Below are positions 43,637 to 54,766 of a DNA stretch of 64,000 nucleotides, one piece after another. The position numbers were made by a program, and so were the translations under genes. Under the pieces are notes generated by a model. That model had not been told where the DNA came from, did no database searches, and was given only the letters and a program-made list of their open reading frames with translations. The number at the start of each line of letters is the position of its first letter. Position 1 is the first letter of the stretch. The DNA is from Sthenelais limicola (Eukaryota; Annelida; Polychaeta; Phyllodocida; Sigalionidae): assembly GCA_942159475.1 (NCBI GenBank), contig OW804095.1, positions 149,906,808 through 149,970,807 on the forward strand, read 5' to 3'.

Positions 43637-43985
43637 AATAGGGGAGTTGCATAGCCGCCATTTTGAATCTGGATTCGCATGGAATTATGGGACTAATGGT
43701 ACAGTATAAAATCTATAGGAAACATGCCATGTTCAGAATGGAATATTTATCAATGCTCTTATATCAATATCCATGTGTTATACATGTTTCCATCACACAA
43801 GTCTCCATCCTTCCCATCATGCATTTGGTTTTTATAGATCATTTATAGAAGCTATGATATTGGTGAAAACATTCTTGCAATTTTCGAAAAGATCTTGCCA
43901 AATATTTGTACATCAGATTTCAACAGAATCTATCCCATGATGCACTGTAACAGACATGCGCAGTGGCACATGCAACTCCCCTATT
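43637..43985. mobile_element. MITE family B, copy 2
   Basis: Termini AATAGGGGAGTTGCAT and ATGCAACTCCCCTATT. It is longer than copy 1 (349 vs 266 bp) because it retains an interior block with CATCATGCATTTGGTTTTTA and GGTGAAAACATTCTTGCAAT that copy 1 lacks. Confidence 0.85.
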
Positions 43986-44102
43986 GTGTATGTCAAGGCA
44001 GAACGAAAACCGCATCTTGTTGCGAGACTTGGTGAGACGTGCGAGACTGCATTCATTAATATTTCCTGAATATTTATAAAAAAAAACCCCAAACATTTCC
44101 TG

Positions 44103-44450
44103 ATAGGGGATTTGCATAGCCGCCATTTTGAATCTTGATTCTCATGGCATTATAGGACTAATGGTACAGTCTAAAATCTATGGAAATCATGCCATGTTGA
44201 GCATTGATTATTTGTCAATGATCTAATGCCAATATCCATGTGTTATACATGTTTCCATGATATAAGTCCCCATCTTTCCCATCATGCATTTGGTTTTCAA
44301 AAATCATTTTTACAAGCTTTGATATTGGTGAAAACATTCTTGCAATATTCGATAAAAATGTTGCCAAATGTGTGTATGTCAGATTTCAACTGAATCCATC
44401 CCAGCATGCACTGCAGTAGACATGCGCAGTGAGACATGCAAATCCCCTAT
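44103..44450. mobile_element. MITE family B, copy 3
   Basis: Termini ATAGGGGATTTGCAT and ATGCAAATCCCCTAT, same orientation as copy 2 and about 118 bp from it. The right end contains CCCAGCATGCACTGCAGTAG and ACATGCGCAGTGAGAC, the closest match to the 57-bp minisatellite unit. Confidence 0.85.
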
Positions 44451-45020
44451 TAAAATATAGTTATAAAACGAATTCGAGCTCAGGTGCAATATTTACTGAA
44501 TAAAATATAGTTATATAAAACGATTTTGAGTTCAGGTGGAAGAGGAATTACCGTTAAATTAATAATAAGGTTTTTAATAATATTGATACTGGTGAATCAT
44601 AGGTTGGAAGCAGACCAGTGACGCAGGAGATCAAATTCCACTCTCAACTAATATCCATCAACAACTAAACCTTTTTTTACTTTTTGTTGGGTTATTCTCC
44701 TCACCATAAGGAAGCTATTTGATCAACAATTGGAGGATTTCACCAGGTTTTTCTTCCAAATGCAAGACTTCATAAAAGAGCCCGGCACTCGTTTTCTCTC
44801 AGACGAATCAACTTCAAACAAGATATTGATAACTGCAGTCCTAGAGGTCAAGAAGTGAGTGGATTTGGTAAGATTTATTTTGAGAACGAAGTTTTGAGCT
44901 GATTCATTCTAAAGTCTGACTGAAAGCTAAATACATTTTGACTCCGCCCCCTGTGAGTGACGTCAGATATGAATCTGTGGTCAGTTTGAGTGGACAGAGC
45001 TGACATGCTACCCACATGCT
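44451..45020. other. Non-coding with a 52-bp partial duplication and a CRE
   Basis: AAATATAGTTATAAAACGA and AAATATAGTTATATAAAACG (about 44453 and 44503) begin two related segments. GCCCCCTGTGAGTGACGTCA ends at 44965 with a perfect CRE (44958-44965). No gene was recognised. Confidence 0.35.
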
Positions 45021-45023
45021 ACA

Positions 45024-45258
45024 TGGGTCAGATTTTCAGAAAATGTACAACTCGCATTCACCAATCCTTTCAAATACCCCACATTTCGGACAAAAAAGCT
45101 TCAAAATGCAGTTTAACATAACAGAACAGATACTTTAAATCAATGTGATACCAAATATACTCAGATATACCCGGTATTCATCATTTTTCAGCCTAATTTA
45201 GGAGAATTTCCTAAATGTGTAGAGCTGCCAATTGTACATTTTCTGAAAATATGACCCA
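45024..45258. mobile_element. MITE family A, copy 11
   Basis: TGGGTCAGATTTTCAGAAAA and ATTTTCTGAAAATATGACCC then A; interior in the copy 2 orientation. Confidence 0.85.
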
Positions 45259-45585
45259 CATGATGAATGCATGTGACTAGCATGTTGATAATTGTTCCCT
45301 CTCTGTTAACCCCTTCCGCCTCTCCCTCCCCCCCCCTCCCCCAACTAGTGATGAATCATCTGGTTCTCCACTAAACGCTTATTGCATTGTCCTGAATATG
45401 ATCAGAGGTCACCCCAAGGTTACAAATACTTATATCTATTCATAACTATTGCTTTTACTTGTGAAAGGTTCTTTATGTAACTTGATAAATTAGATTCACT
45501 ATCACCTGTACGGTAACAGCTGGAAGACCTGGTAACTTCTTTAGCAGCATAGAGGGGACCTTGGGTTATTTCTTTTTTTCCCTAC

Positions 45586-45762
45586 ACCATGGGCGTGTAA
45601 TAATGTATATTTATTGAACCCCTCATAAAACATGGGCGTGTAATAATGTACATTTATTATACCCCTCATACAACATGGGCGTGTAATAATGGACATTTAT
45701 TGTACCCCTCATACACCACGGGCGTGTAATAATGGACATTTATTGTACCCCTCATGCACCAT
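45586..45762. repeat. 43-bp tandem repeat, 4 copies
   Basis: Unit CATGGGCGTGTAATAATGTA / CATTTATTGTACCCCTCATA / CAC, starting at 45588, 45631, 45674 and 45717. Confidence 0.9.
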
Positions 45763-47170
45763 CCCGGCAGCACTGCTATAAACCTGTAAATACTTAACCT
45801 CTGGTCCATAGCACCCATCGGGCAATCGACAAGTCAAAGCTCACCTGAAATACAACAATATCACATGAGTTTTTTTTATCCAATATATGTCATAAGCCAT
45901 ATATATATATATATCATTATTTTTATTCTGATAAGACAGTTACATGCTTCAGAAAGGGACGCCAGCCTCTCGCAATTAAGGTCTTCCTGGGGTATCCCAT
46001 TCGATAATACCTGTTACAAAGTTACTGGTTATTAAGTTGTACATTACTCTGCCTATTCAAAACCGATGTATAGTTAAATACAATACAATACAATAAACCA
46101 GAGCCAGCCCATTACATACCAATCTAATATATATAAGGGTGTTGTTAAAACTACTATGATAATTTTTAGATAATCCGACATTTTAGTTGAATTGTTCAGA
46201 GTTCAATGTTCAAAGTCAATGTCCAGTCGGTTTGAATTCAATTTGAATCACCCTTTCATTTCTAATCATTAAATGCATGGCTCCAGTGAGTAACTAGTCT
46301 ACATCATATGAGTACAATTCAAAACTACATAACAGTTTATACATTTAACAATATTATACAGTCAATGAGAAAAAATAATGCAATTAATTAATTGGTCCGG
46401 GGTTATCGCTATATCGATTTTTCTATAAGGTCTTACAAGCCTTTTTAGATGGCTGGTCCAAACTGATGAACCTTCGCAACATATTTGCTAGTCTTATAAT
46501 TAATTCAATTAGTACTATTACTATAATTAAAATCACAGTTAGAATCATAGTAATAATTAAAAAAAATTTCAATCACTCGAGAGATATTCGTCATAATCAC
46601 TACTATTTACTTGTTGTAATGGGTTAAAATCAGCAATGAGCCACCTTCAGTCAATAATAAAGGTAGTATTGTTTATTGCTTCCAAGAAACTAAGAAAAAC
46701 GAAGAGGGCTTGAAAACCACTGCTTGTGGCAGTTAAAGCGGTCGGGCCACTGTCAACAAAATTGTTAAGAATTTTGTAAAATTCTTATCGACCAAACCTT
46801 CGTGGACTTGTCATCGCTCAACGTCAGCACAGCAAGCGATGCATCAAGGACTATAGACCGAGAGAATGGACAACACTTATTTTTGGAATCTGAGATCTGG
46901 TTTCTCAGATCGTCAGAATAAAATGATCTGCAACTGTTTTATACAAATGAGAAAAGAATATTATTGAAGACAATACATTACATGAAGGGTTTTCAGTTAG
47001 GAAGATTGAGTGAGGTGCAGCTTTCATTAACCTTTTTGGATAACACAAAAAAAGGCGGAGGGAAAGGGGAAAAGGGGCGGGGCGGATGAAGCCTTAATGA
47101 ATTGATATGATAGCCCAACCATAATGCCATATTGCCATTTCCCGCCGCCAAAAAACGGTACTCCCCCACA
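45763..47170. other. AT-rich non-coding DNA
   Basis: A short (AATAC)n-type tail (ATACAATACAATACAATAAA, about 46078) may mark an old retroposon end. TAAGAATTTTGTAAAATTCT then TA (46766-46787) is a 10-bp stem palindrome. No gene was recognised. Confidence 0.35.
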
Positions 47171-47171
47171 A

Positions 47172-47730
47172 ACATGGCAGTACATTTAGTATTGCGTTGA
47201 TTAGAAACACCTGTTTGCTTAAGTTCAATTGTATTTTGTATTTCATTATTGTTTCAGATTTGGTTTATTTGTGATGTGTTTCAGGAAAATGAGTCATAAG
47301 TCGCAAAAAATAGATTATGAGATGTCATTATATTTGAAAAGATGAGATCAAGCCGATTCTAATGATAGTAAACAGTATGATAATCTGATAGGTATTTCTA
47401 GATTTTAAGTTTGATATTTTCTTTTTTGAAAAAAAAGAAGTTTCCAATATTTCTGGGGGTCACTAAACAGTAAAGTAACTATATGTAGTCCATATGAGGA
47501 CCTTTAAAACCAAAGGATATATTACATAGATGGGGCTAAAATTTAATACATCGATTGACATAACTGTACTTGATACACTCCCCCAAATTCAGAACATTCC
47601 AATAATGTAATTTTGTGGAAAAAAACGCTTTGAAAAATATCAATTTTGCGACTTATGACTCATTTTCCTGAAACACATCACATTTGAGAGAAATGGTGAC
47701 AGTGAAGTGAACACTTTCTGGCCGACATAT
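47172..47730. mobile_element. Degraded MITE A copy interrupted by MITE C
   Basis: GTATTGCGTTGATTAG, GTTTGCTTAAGTTCAATTGT and TTTCAGATTTGG before 47270 match the interior of MITE A (GCATTGCATTGATTCTAGCA, GTTTGGTTAGGTTGAACTGT). After 47682, TTTGAGAGAAATGGTGACAG and CACTTTCTGG match the next MITE A segment (TTTGAGAAGATTGGTGAAG). The outer termini are lost. Confidence 0.5.
47271..47681. mobile_element. MITE family C, complete 411-bp copy with ATTT target duplication
   Basis: Terminal inverted repeats of about 40 bp begin GTGATGTGTTTCAGGAAAAT and continue GAGTCATAAGTCGCAAAA; the right end is the exact complement. ATTT flanks both sides (47267-47270, 47682-47685). The interior is AT-rich with no coding capacity. 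It sits inside a degraded MITE A. Confidence 0.85.
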
Positions 47731-47741
47731 TCTATCCTTAA

Positions 47742-48274
47742 AGAGATAAACCACAGTTCAACTGAAAAAAAAAACTGAAAATAACATTTTGTTTAAACTT
47801 TGCCTCGTGAAAGAACAAGGTTATGTGAATTCAAAAAGCCAATGAAAACAATATGTCACTGGGTTAGTTTTCATTTCAGGGAGCCCTGAAATTTATGGTT
47901 GTTCACTATAGAAGTCTATGAGAAAAGGACAATTTTTTTCGTTTTTTCAGTATGAAAGAATAATTGAAAATAACTTTTTCCTAAAAATCTCTATAGGCAT
48001 AGCTGACATATTCCTTTACCCTCTCAAGCAATAAAAAATTGGGGGTCACCGACTTTTTTAAAAAGTTTTTGAACTGAATCTGCATCCAGATCAGTTAAAA
48101 ACAGGAATATTGAAGATTTTCAATGCTGAACAATATCTTTCAAAATATGTTGATACCCTGTTCTTTCATGCATGAGGGTAAACCTGTATAGTGGCTATGT
48201 TTAGAAGTCATTTCAACTGAAAAATGTTATTTGTCTGCCGCCTGCAGCAGTGCATATGACAGTGGTTTATCTCT
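47742..48274. mobile_element. 533-bp element with TTAA target duplication
   Basis: AGAGATAAACCAC (47742-47754) and GTGGTTTATCTCT (48262-48274) are a perfect 13-bp inverted repeat, directly bordered by TTAA (47738-47741 and 48275-48278). TTAA duplication points to a piggyBac- or Kolobok-type transposase. There is no coding capacity inside. Confidence 0.8.
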
Positions 48275-48278
48275 TTAA

Positions 48279-48950
48279 CATGGATCGTCTTCTCGGATAT
48301 ATGTATTTACACAAGTCTCTCAATTCCATACAAATCAAGACACAAAGCAATAATACAAATCAGGAATAACCAGACATTTATCACATCTCTGCATAGCTGT
48401 TAAGAATGAAAATAATTCGTTCTCTTTAGTTTAAACTTAATTGGAAACTTATAAAATAAACATCACTCAGCAAAAACCATCCACCATTGTCTTATTTCCG
48501 GATTTGGTGTTTTATGTCCTAGTTACATCATCATCTCTTTAGATTAACTTTACTTTTATTTTTTATCCATAGACCAGGAGCATACTGGAAAACCTAGCAT
48601 TCACTTTTCACATGTATGCCTACTTTTTGTACAATGCATTTAGGAACAAATAAATAATATGTTGAATTAAAGAGACAAGATGTCAGCCATACAACTCCCC
48701 TATTGTGCTAGATTTGAGACACTGCCTGGTATAGTTGACCCTTTGTTTGTACGTCTCCTTGTGAGTCCGGGCAGGTCTCCCCTGGGCCTTGTTCTCATAA
48801 TTGGATCTTAGTGTGGCGGGAAGGAGCAAGTGGAGGGGAAGTGGTGGTGTGGTGGTGTGCAGGACCGCACCACATCAGTCCCGGACTGAATACATTTAGT
48901 ACAAACTGTCAACTGCAAAATCCTTAATGAAAAATATTTTAATGTAGTAG
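48279..48950. other. Non-coding, contains a solo MITE B end
   Basis: ACAACTCCCCTATTG near 48691 matches the MITE B terminus with no partner. The rest is unrecognised. Confidence 0.35.
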
Positions 48951-48954
48951 AGGG

Positions 48955-49090
48955 AAGGGGGCTCGCTGTATATCGGGGAGGCTGGCTTAAAATAGTTGAT
49001 GTAATTGATGAAAGAGCATAATAAACTTGATTGTTGTTTTATTTGGTTATCTCGAGCTTTCGGGCGACTTGCCCTTCTTCAGGAGTTGGT
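48955..49090 (-). mobile_element. Second copy of the hammerhead-like dispersed fragment
   Basis: The reverse complement reads CCTGAAGAAGGGCAAGTCGC then CCGAAAGCTCGAG, then CAAATAAAAC, TTTATTATG and CCGATATACAGCGAGC, aligning with 24335-24485. Here CTGATGA is CTGAAGA, so a ribozyme core is not intact. A minus-strand frame (49047-49325, 92 codons) runs into this segment; I do not recognise its product. Confidence 0.45.
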
Positions 49091-49325
49091 GATATGGATA
49101 TTTTAATGTAGTCTGGAAAGCATCGTCGATTTTTTTCCATAGGTGTAAATTATTTTTAAAGATAAGGTTATATTTGCATAATTCTTTATTCTTCGATTGT
49201 TTTAAAAAAAGAATTTTATTTCCATAAATTAAAGGAAATACTTTCGAGCATTTTTTATCATGGTTATCTGCCATGATCAATTTACATAACATTTGCGACG
49301 ATATTGGCGACCACCATAGACCCAT

Positions 49326-50390
49326 TCATGGCCACCCTAATGACACGTGAGACCTATCTATGATATTACCAGGTGGCTACTCGCAACCAGGTTCACCAAT
49401 TTTGCAGACGTTCCAAAATTTAGATTAGCAGGTGTACCTGTTTCTCTGTGAATGTCCTATTTCCCGAAAATTTTATGTGTTTATATAAAATTGTAAATAA
49501 AACTATTTATATACTTTTGATGCGACCCCTACCTATTTCCAAATACAAAATTGTTATCGTTAACGAATTCATTTACTAAACTATAAATGCTTCCTATTAG
49601 TAAATAATACAACAGTCTCCATTAACTGACACATAAGTAGTCCTAATGATCCCAAGAATAGCTCCACTGGCAAGTTGTTCACGTAAGAATAAAGAGAACA
49701 AGGGGGGGGGGGGGCGAGCAACCGATTATCTCCTCCCAGGCAGGAAACAACAGTATTTTTTCCCCTCAAAAGCTATAATAAACTTCACAAATATGTCAAA
49801 ATCGTGACATCAAATTTTCATGGCGTGGATATTAAGCTGAAAATATGGGCTTTTATTATTGTATTTTACCCTGGGGCTATATATTTCTGTATTTGTTTTC
49901 TTTTTTTTCTCCTTTCCTTCTCTGAAGACAATATGCCATATACTGGTTATGTAAGAAAAGCATTTATCTGCTACCGCATGTATGATTATAGAGAATTAAT
50001 GTATCTAAAGATATTATAGTAGTGAGAGATCTAAAGTGGTTTATTTTGTCTAACTGTTTTTTTTTTTTTTTTAAATGGTTTATTTTGTCTAACCTTTTTG
50101 ATGCTCGTGATGGAAATTGCTGTGAAATTCTGGGAAAAAAACTTTTCACAAAAAAGAGCCCCGCACCAAGCACTGCGCGCTGGCTGCACACACCCTGACG
50201 TGTCCCTGAGTGATTGGTCATGTGACTTGTTATTGTTATGAGTGATTATGACAGATGGGAAGAGCTAAAAGTACTTGCTATACATTAAAACATTAACACT
50301 GGCGTAAATTACAATATTTACAGTGGAATAAATACAGATTAGGACAGGCTTTGGTTAAAGTTTGTCTCTCTATATTTAGTCCAGTCAATC
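49326..50390. other. AT-rich non-coding DNA
   Basis: A poly-G run at about 49701, and a tandem copy of TGGTTTATTTTGTCTAAC (about 50037 and 50076) around a T-run. No gene was recognised. Confidence 0.35.
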
Positions 50391-50392
50391 TG

Positions 50393-52552
50393 TGTTTATC
50401 CCTGGTATAAGTTATATAGGGAAAGATGTGTTTATCCCAGGTATAAGTAGTATAGGGAAAGATGTGTTTATCCCTGGTATAAGTAGTATAGGGAAAGATG
50501 TGTTTATCCCAGGTATAAGTAGTGTAGGGAAAGATGCAGGTATAAGTAGTATAGGGAAAGATGTGTTTATCCCAGGTATGAGTAGTATAGGGAAAGATGT
50601 GTTCATCCCTGGTATAAGTAGTAGAGGGAAAGATGTGTTTATCCCAGGTATAAGTAGTAGAGGGAAAGATGTGTTTATCCCTGGTATAAGTAGTATAGGG
50701 AAAGATGTGTTTATCCCAGGTATAAGTAGTAGAGGGAAAGATGTGTTTATCCCTGGTATAAGTAGTAGAGGGAAAGATGTGTTTATCCCTGGTATAAGTA
50801 GTATAGGGAAAGATGTGTTTATCCCCAGTATAAGTAGTATAGGGAAAGATGTGTTTATCCCAGGTATAAGTAGTATAGGGAAAGATGTGTTTATCCCAGG
50901 TATAAGTAGTATAGGGAAAGATGTGTTTATCCCCAGGTATAAGTAGTATAGGGAAAGATGTGTTTATCCCTGGTATAAGTAGTATAGGGAAAGATGTGTT
51001 TATCCCTGGTAAAAGTAGTATAGGGAAAGATGTGTTTATCCCTGGTATAAGTAGTATAGGGAAAGATGTGTTTATCCCAGGTATAAGTAGTATAGGGAAA
51101 GATGTGTTTATCCCCGGTATAAGTAGTATAGGGAAAGATGTGTTTATCCCAGGTATAAGTAGTATAGGGAAAGATGTGTTTATCCCTGGTATAAGTAGTA
51201 GAGGGAAAGATGTGTTTATCCCAGGTATAAGTAGTATAGGGAAAGATGTGTTTATCCCTGGTATAAGTAGTAGAGGGAAAGATGTGTTTATCCCTGGTAT
51301 AAGTAGTATAGGGAAAGATGTGTTTATCCCTGGTATAAGTAGTAGAGGGAAAGATGTGTTTATCCCTGGTATAAGTAGTATAGGGAAAGATGTGTTTATC
51401 CCAGGTATAAGTAGTATAGGGAAAGATGTGTTTATCCCAGGTATAAGTAGTATAGGGAAAGATGTGTTTATCCCAGGTATAAGTAATATAAGGGAAAGAT
51501 GTGTTTATCCCAGGTATAAGTAGTATAGGGAAAGATGTGTTTATCCCAGGTATAAGTAATATAAGGGAAAGATGTGTTTATCCCTGGTATAAGTAGTATA
51601 GGGGAAGATGTGTTTATCCCAGGTATAAGTTATATAGGGAAAGATGTGTTTATCCCCAGTATAAGTAGTATAGGGAAAGATGTGTTTATCCCCAGGTATA
51701 AGTTATATAGGGAAAGATGTGTTTATCCCAGGTATAAGTAGTATAGGGAAAGATGTGTTTATCCAAGGTATAAGTAGTATAGGGAAAGATGTGTTTATCC
51801 AAGGTATAAGTAGTGTAGGGAAAGATGTGTTTATCCCAGGTATAAGTAGTATAGGGAAAGATGTGTTTATCCCTGGTATAAGTAGTATAGGGAAAGATGT
51901 GTTTATCCCAGGTATAAGTAGTATAGGGAAAGATGTGTTTATCCCTGGTATAAGTAGTATAGGGAAAGATGTGTTTAGGTATAAGTAGTATAGGGAAAGA
52001 TGTGTTTAGGTATAAGTAGTATAGGGAAAGATGTGTTTATCCCCAGTATAAGTAGTATAGGGAAAGATGTGTTTATCCCTGGTATAAGTAGTATAGGGAA
52101 AGATGTGTTTATCCCAGGTATAAGTAGTATAGGGAAAGATGTGTTTATCCCAGGTATAAGTAGTATAGGGAAAGATGTGTTTATCCCCAGGTATAAGTAG
52201 TATAGGGAAAGATGTGTTTATCCCCAGGTATAAGTAGTATAGGGAAAGATGTGTTTATCCCTGGTATAAGTAGTATAGGGAAAGATGTGTTTATCCGAGG
52301 TATAAGTAGTATAGGGAAAGATGTGTTTATCCCTGGTATAAGTAGTATAGGGAAAGATGTGTTCATCCCCAGTATAAGTAGTATAGGGAAAGATGTGTTT
52401 ATCCCCAGGTATGAGTAGTATAGGGAAAGATGTGTTTATCCCAGGTATAAGTAGTATAGGGAAAGATGTGTTTATCCCAGGTATGAGTAGTATAGGGAAA
52501 GATGTGTTTATCCCAGGTATAAGTTATATAGGGAAAGATGCGTTCATCCCCA
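50393..52552. repeat. 36-bp minisatellite, about 60 copies
   Basis: Unit GGTATAAGTAGTATAGGGAA / AGATGTGTTTATCCCA. Positions 34-36 of the unit alternate between CCA, CCT and CCCA variants, and AGTAGTAGAGGG units cluster at 50620-51350. Because 36 is divisible by three, a GISSIGKDVFIP-type frame stays open until one-base longer units (CCCCAGG) break it; this is not evidence for a gene. Confidence 0.96.
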
Positions 52553-53410
52553 GCACTACACAAGGTTCATTTAATAAGTACTCAGGGATATCCAGGCTTG
52601 CGGCACGCTGACTAATGACTGCAAATTCCAGAGAGACAGAGAGTTATTAAACAATAAATAAAAGTAAGACACAATGGCAACAAAGCGAATTAACCTCGAC
52701 AGTCTGAAGTGATTAGTGATCAACAAATACTTGACATCTGCATGAGGACCCTTTATGGCCATTCCTTTTATTGCATTTATAAATTGTTTTTTCCCAGTTG
52801 GGTTGTCATCTTGTGGTGTCATTTATTTGACTTTTTCAGATGTTTATGGTTTTGGCAAACATTTTGATTGGTGTAATAAACTCTACTACTTCTCATTAAG
52901 AGGGTTTAGGTCGTCACGCTTACTCTGAATGTTTTTGATGTAATATTTATAGAAATAACAACATCTGTCTGATTAAAGGCTAATCAGTGTAGGCCCAAAC
53001 TTGAAAGAATCCCTTCAAACGAAGGGAAAGCCTCTTGCCTCAAACCGCAAAGAGTCATTATAATTCCATTAAGTCTGCAAAATGTCATCATATTCCCATC
53101 AAAACGCCGAGTTCTAGGACAAGAAACTGATTAGCGAGGTAGGCTGGCATACCATTCTTATCTGAACTGAGGGTTTGGACCTAGAGTGTAATCATAACAA
53201 TATCCCTGACCTAAGCAGTACATTGCTAAGCAACCAAACCATAGTAATACCGACTTTTTTCTATATCATCACCCCCCCCCCCTCGACATCCTGAGTTACC
53301 AGTCATATAGATTGCATTGCCTGCAGATGGGAAATGATATCAGGTGCCTTTCATGAATAAATTTACTCGTAAAAAGATGATTACCCAAGCCATCAGAAAT
53401 CTTCGGTGTA
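52553..53410. other. Non-coding, nothing recognised
   Basis: AT-rich, one poly-C run near 53272. No gene or repeat was recognised. Confidence 0.4.
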
Positions 53411-53411
53411 T

Positions 53412-53462
53412 TTAACTTCTCCAATGTTTCGTGCTAGTAGTGGGGTGGGCTTCTTCAGGGAG
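53412..53462 (-). other. Short CTGAAGA...GAAAC motif, retroelement-like
   Basis: The reverse complement reads CCTGAAGAAGCCCACCCCAC then TACTAGCACGAAACATTGGA. It has the same arrangement as the motif in the fragments at 24344 and 49085 but is otherwise unrelated in sequence. Confidence 0.3.
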
Positions 53463-53497
53463 TACAGTTACATAGTATACATAAATATGGCGATCTA

Positions 53498-53737
53498 TAT
53501 GAGAAAATGTGTAATTTTAATTCATGATGATTCATTTAAAATAACTTGACATATTTTCTGAATCAACCTAACACCAAAAATACTCAGATACACCTATAGT
53601 ATAGGTATAGGTATAGGTATAGGTATAGGTATAGGTATAGGTATAGGTATAGTATTTTATTTTATCATTTTCCGCCGAATTTAGCAGGATTCAATATGCT
53701 GCAGATTGTAATTATCTAATTCCCTGACTCCTATAAT
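53498..53737. mobile_element. Degraded MITE A containing a (TATAGG)n expansion
   Basis: GAGAAAATGTGTAATTTTAA, CAACCTAACACCAAAAATAC, CTCAGATACACCTA and CCGAATTTAGCAGGATTCAA match MITE A blocks in order. Where intact copies have GATATACCCGGTATTC, this one has about nine TATAGG hexamers (about 53598-53652). Confidence 0.6.
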
Positions 53738-54766
53738 AGTTCAATAAAGGGAGTCATCATGGCTCCATTAAAGCTGAACAAACTGAACTGATAAATCTTA
53801 AAGCAGGAGAGCAATAACATGGAGCTGGGATGTTTCACCTGAAGTTTATGTGAAGTAAACAGATACTGTTATCACCGGACTCATCACTCACAGCCTCCTC
53901 CCCTTCACTACCTCTCTCGTGATCTTAATCAGTAAGTTGATACAAGGCTAGCGTTATTGACACCTCAGCCACCCCAGATATCCCCAAATTAAACTATATA
54001 ACTATGAACTTTGTCAGCCACCTGATGAACATAGTTTAAAAGTAAATCAAATATCCTAACAATAGAGATAATTCCATACATACTTGGGTGTATAGATTGT
54101 ATACTACATGCACATGATAAATGACAAATATTGAAATATAAAACTTTGAGTCTCAATAGATTGTCTATTCTTCATCTAATGTTTGAGGTGGGACATATTG
54201 AAGTCATCGGCAGTAATGGAAAATGCTAAGGTAATGAATCCATAGTAACTCATATTCTCATGAAACTTAGCGAAAAAATAATTTTAATACAAAATCATAT
54301 ATATAAAGGTTAAGTCCATTACATCAACATCTAATTAATATAGTCAGGGAATATTATTAGAAATCAGGCTAATTATAAATCTGTGACCAAATTCCTTACC
54401 AAGAAATTTCTTCACACAAATTCTGTGTTAAACAGAAATTTAAAGTGGTTTAGATCAGTAGGTTATAGCTTCCGGTCTCCCCTGCCCCTTCCACAACACA
54501 AACCTATGCCCCCGCCCCCCTACAAGCCCCCCTCCCCCACCTCCGCTAAATATTGCTGCTCCTGTTGATCCAGGCTGATTACTGTACTTCAGTCCTCACT
54601 ACACATGATTTATATTTGTTAGCAGGTTACACACGGTGCCTAATTACTACAGTCATCCATGATTGCCTCTGTGTAGCAGATACTGCCTCCTTGTGTCAGG
54701 AAACTGGGTCACATGTGATGGTCGATCAGGGGCTCTAATAGCTTGACGGGAATTTGTTGATAAAAA
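53738..54766. other. Non-coding, nothing recognised
   Basis: AT-rich with a C-rich patch near 54480-54545. No exon, RNA gene or repeat was recognised. Confidence 0.4.

Noticed and set aside
47742..48274. Autonomous transposase inside the TTAA element
   Set aside because: No frame longer than a few dozen codons; the element is non-autonomous.
49047..49325. Minus-strand 92-codon frame as a host exon
   Set aside because: It overlaps the conserved dispersed retroelement fragment at its end and has no recognised domain, so it is more likely element remnant or chance.
50392..52611. Series of frames encoding GISSIGKDVFIP repeats
   Set aside because: A by-product of a stop-free 36-bp unit; single-base unit length changes repeatedly break the frame without compensation.
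53598..53652. Telomeric repeat
   Set aside because: TATAGG is not a known animal telomere unit, and the run lies within a degraded MITE.
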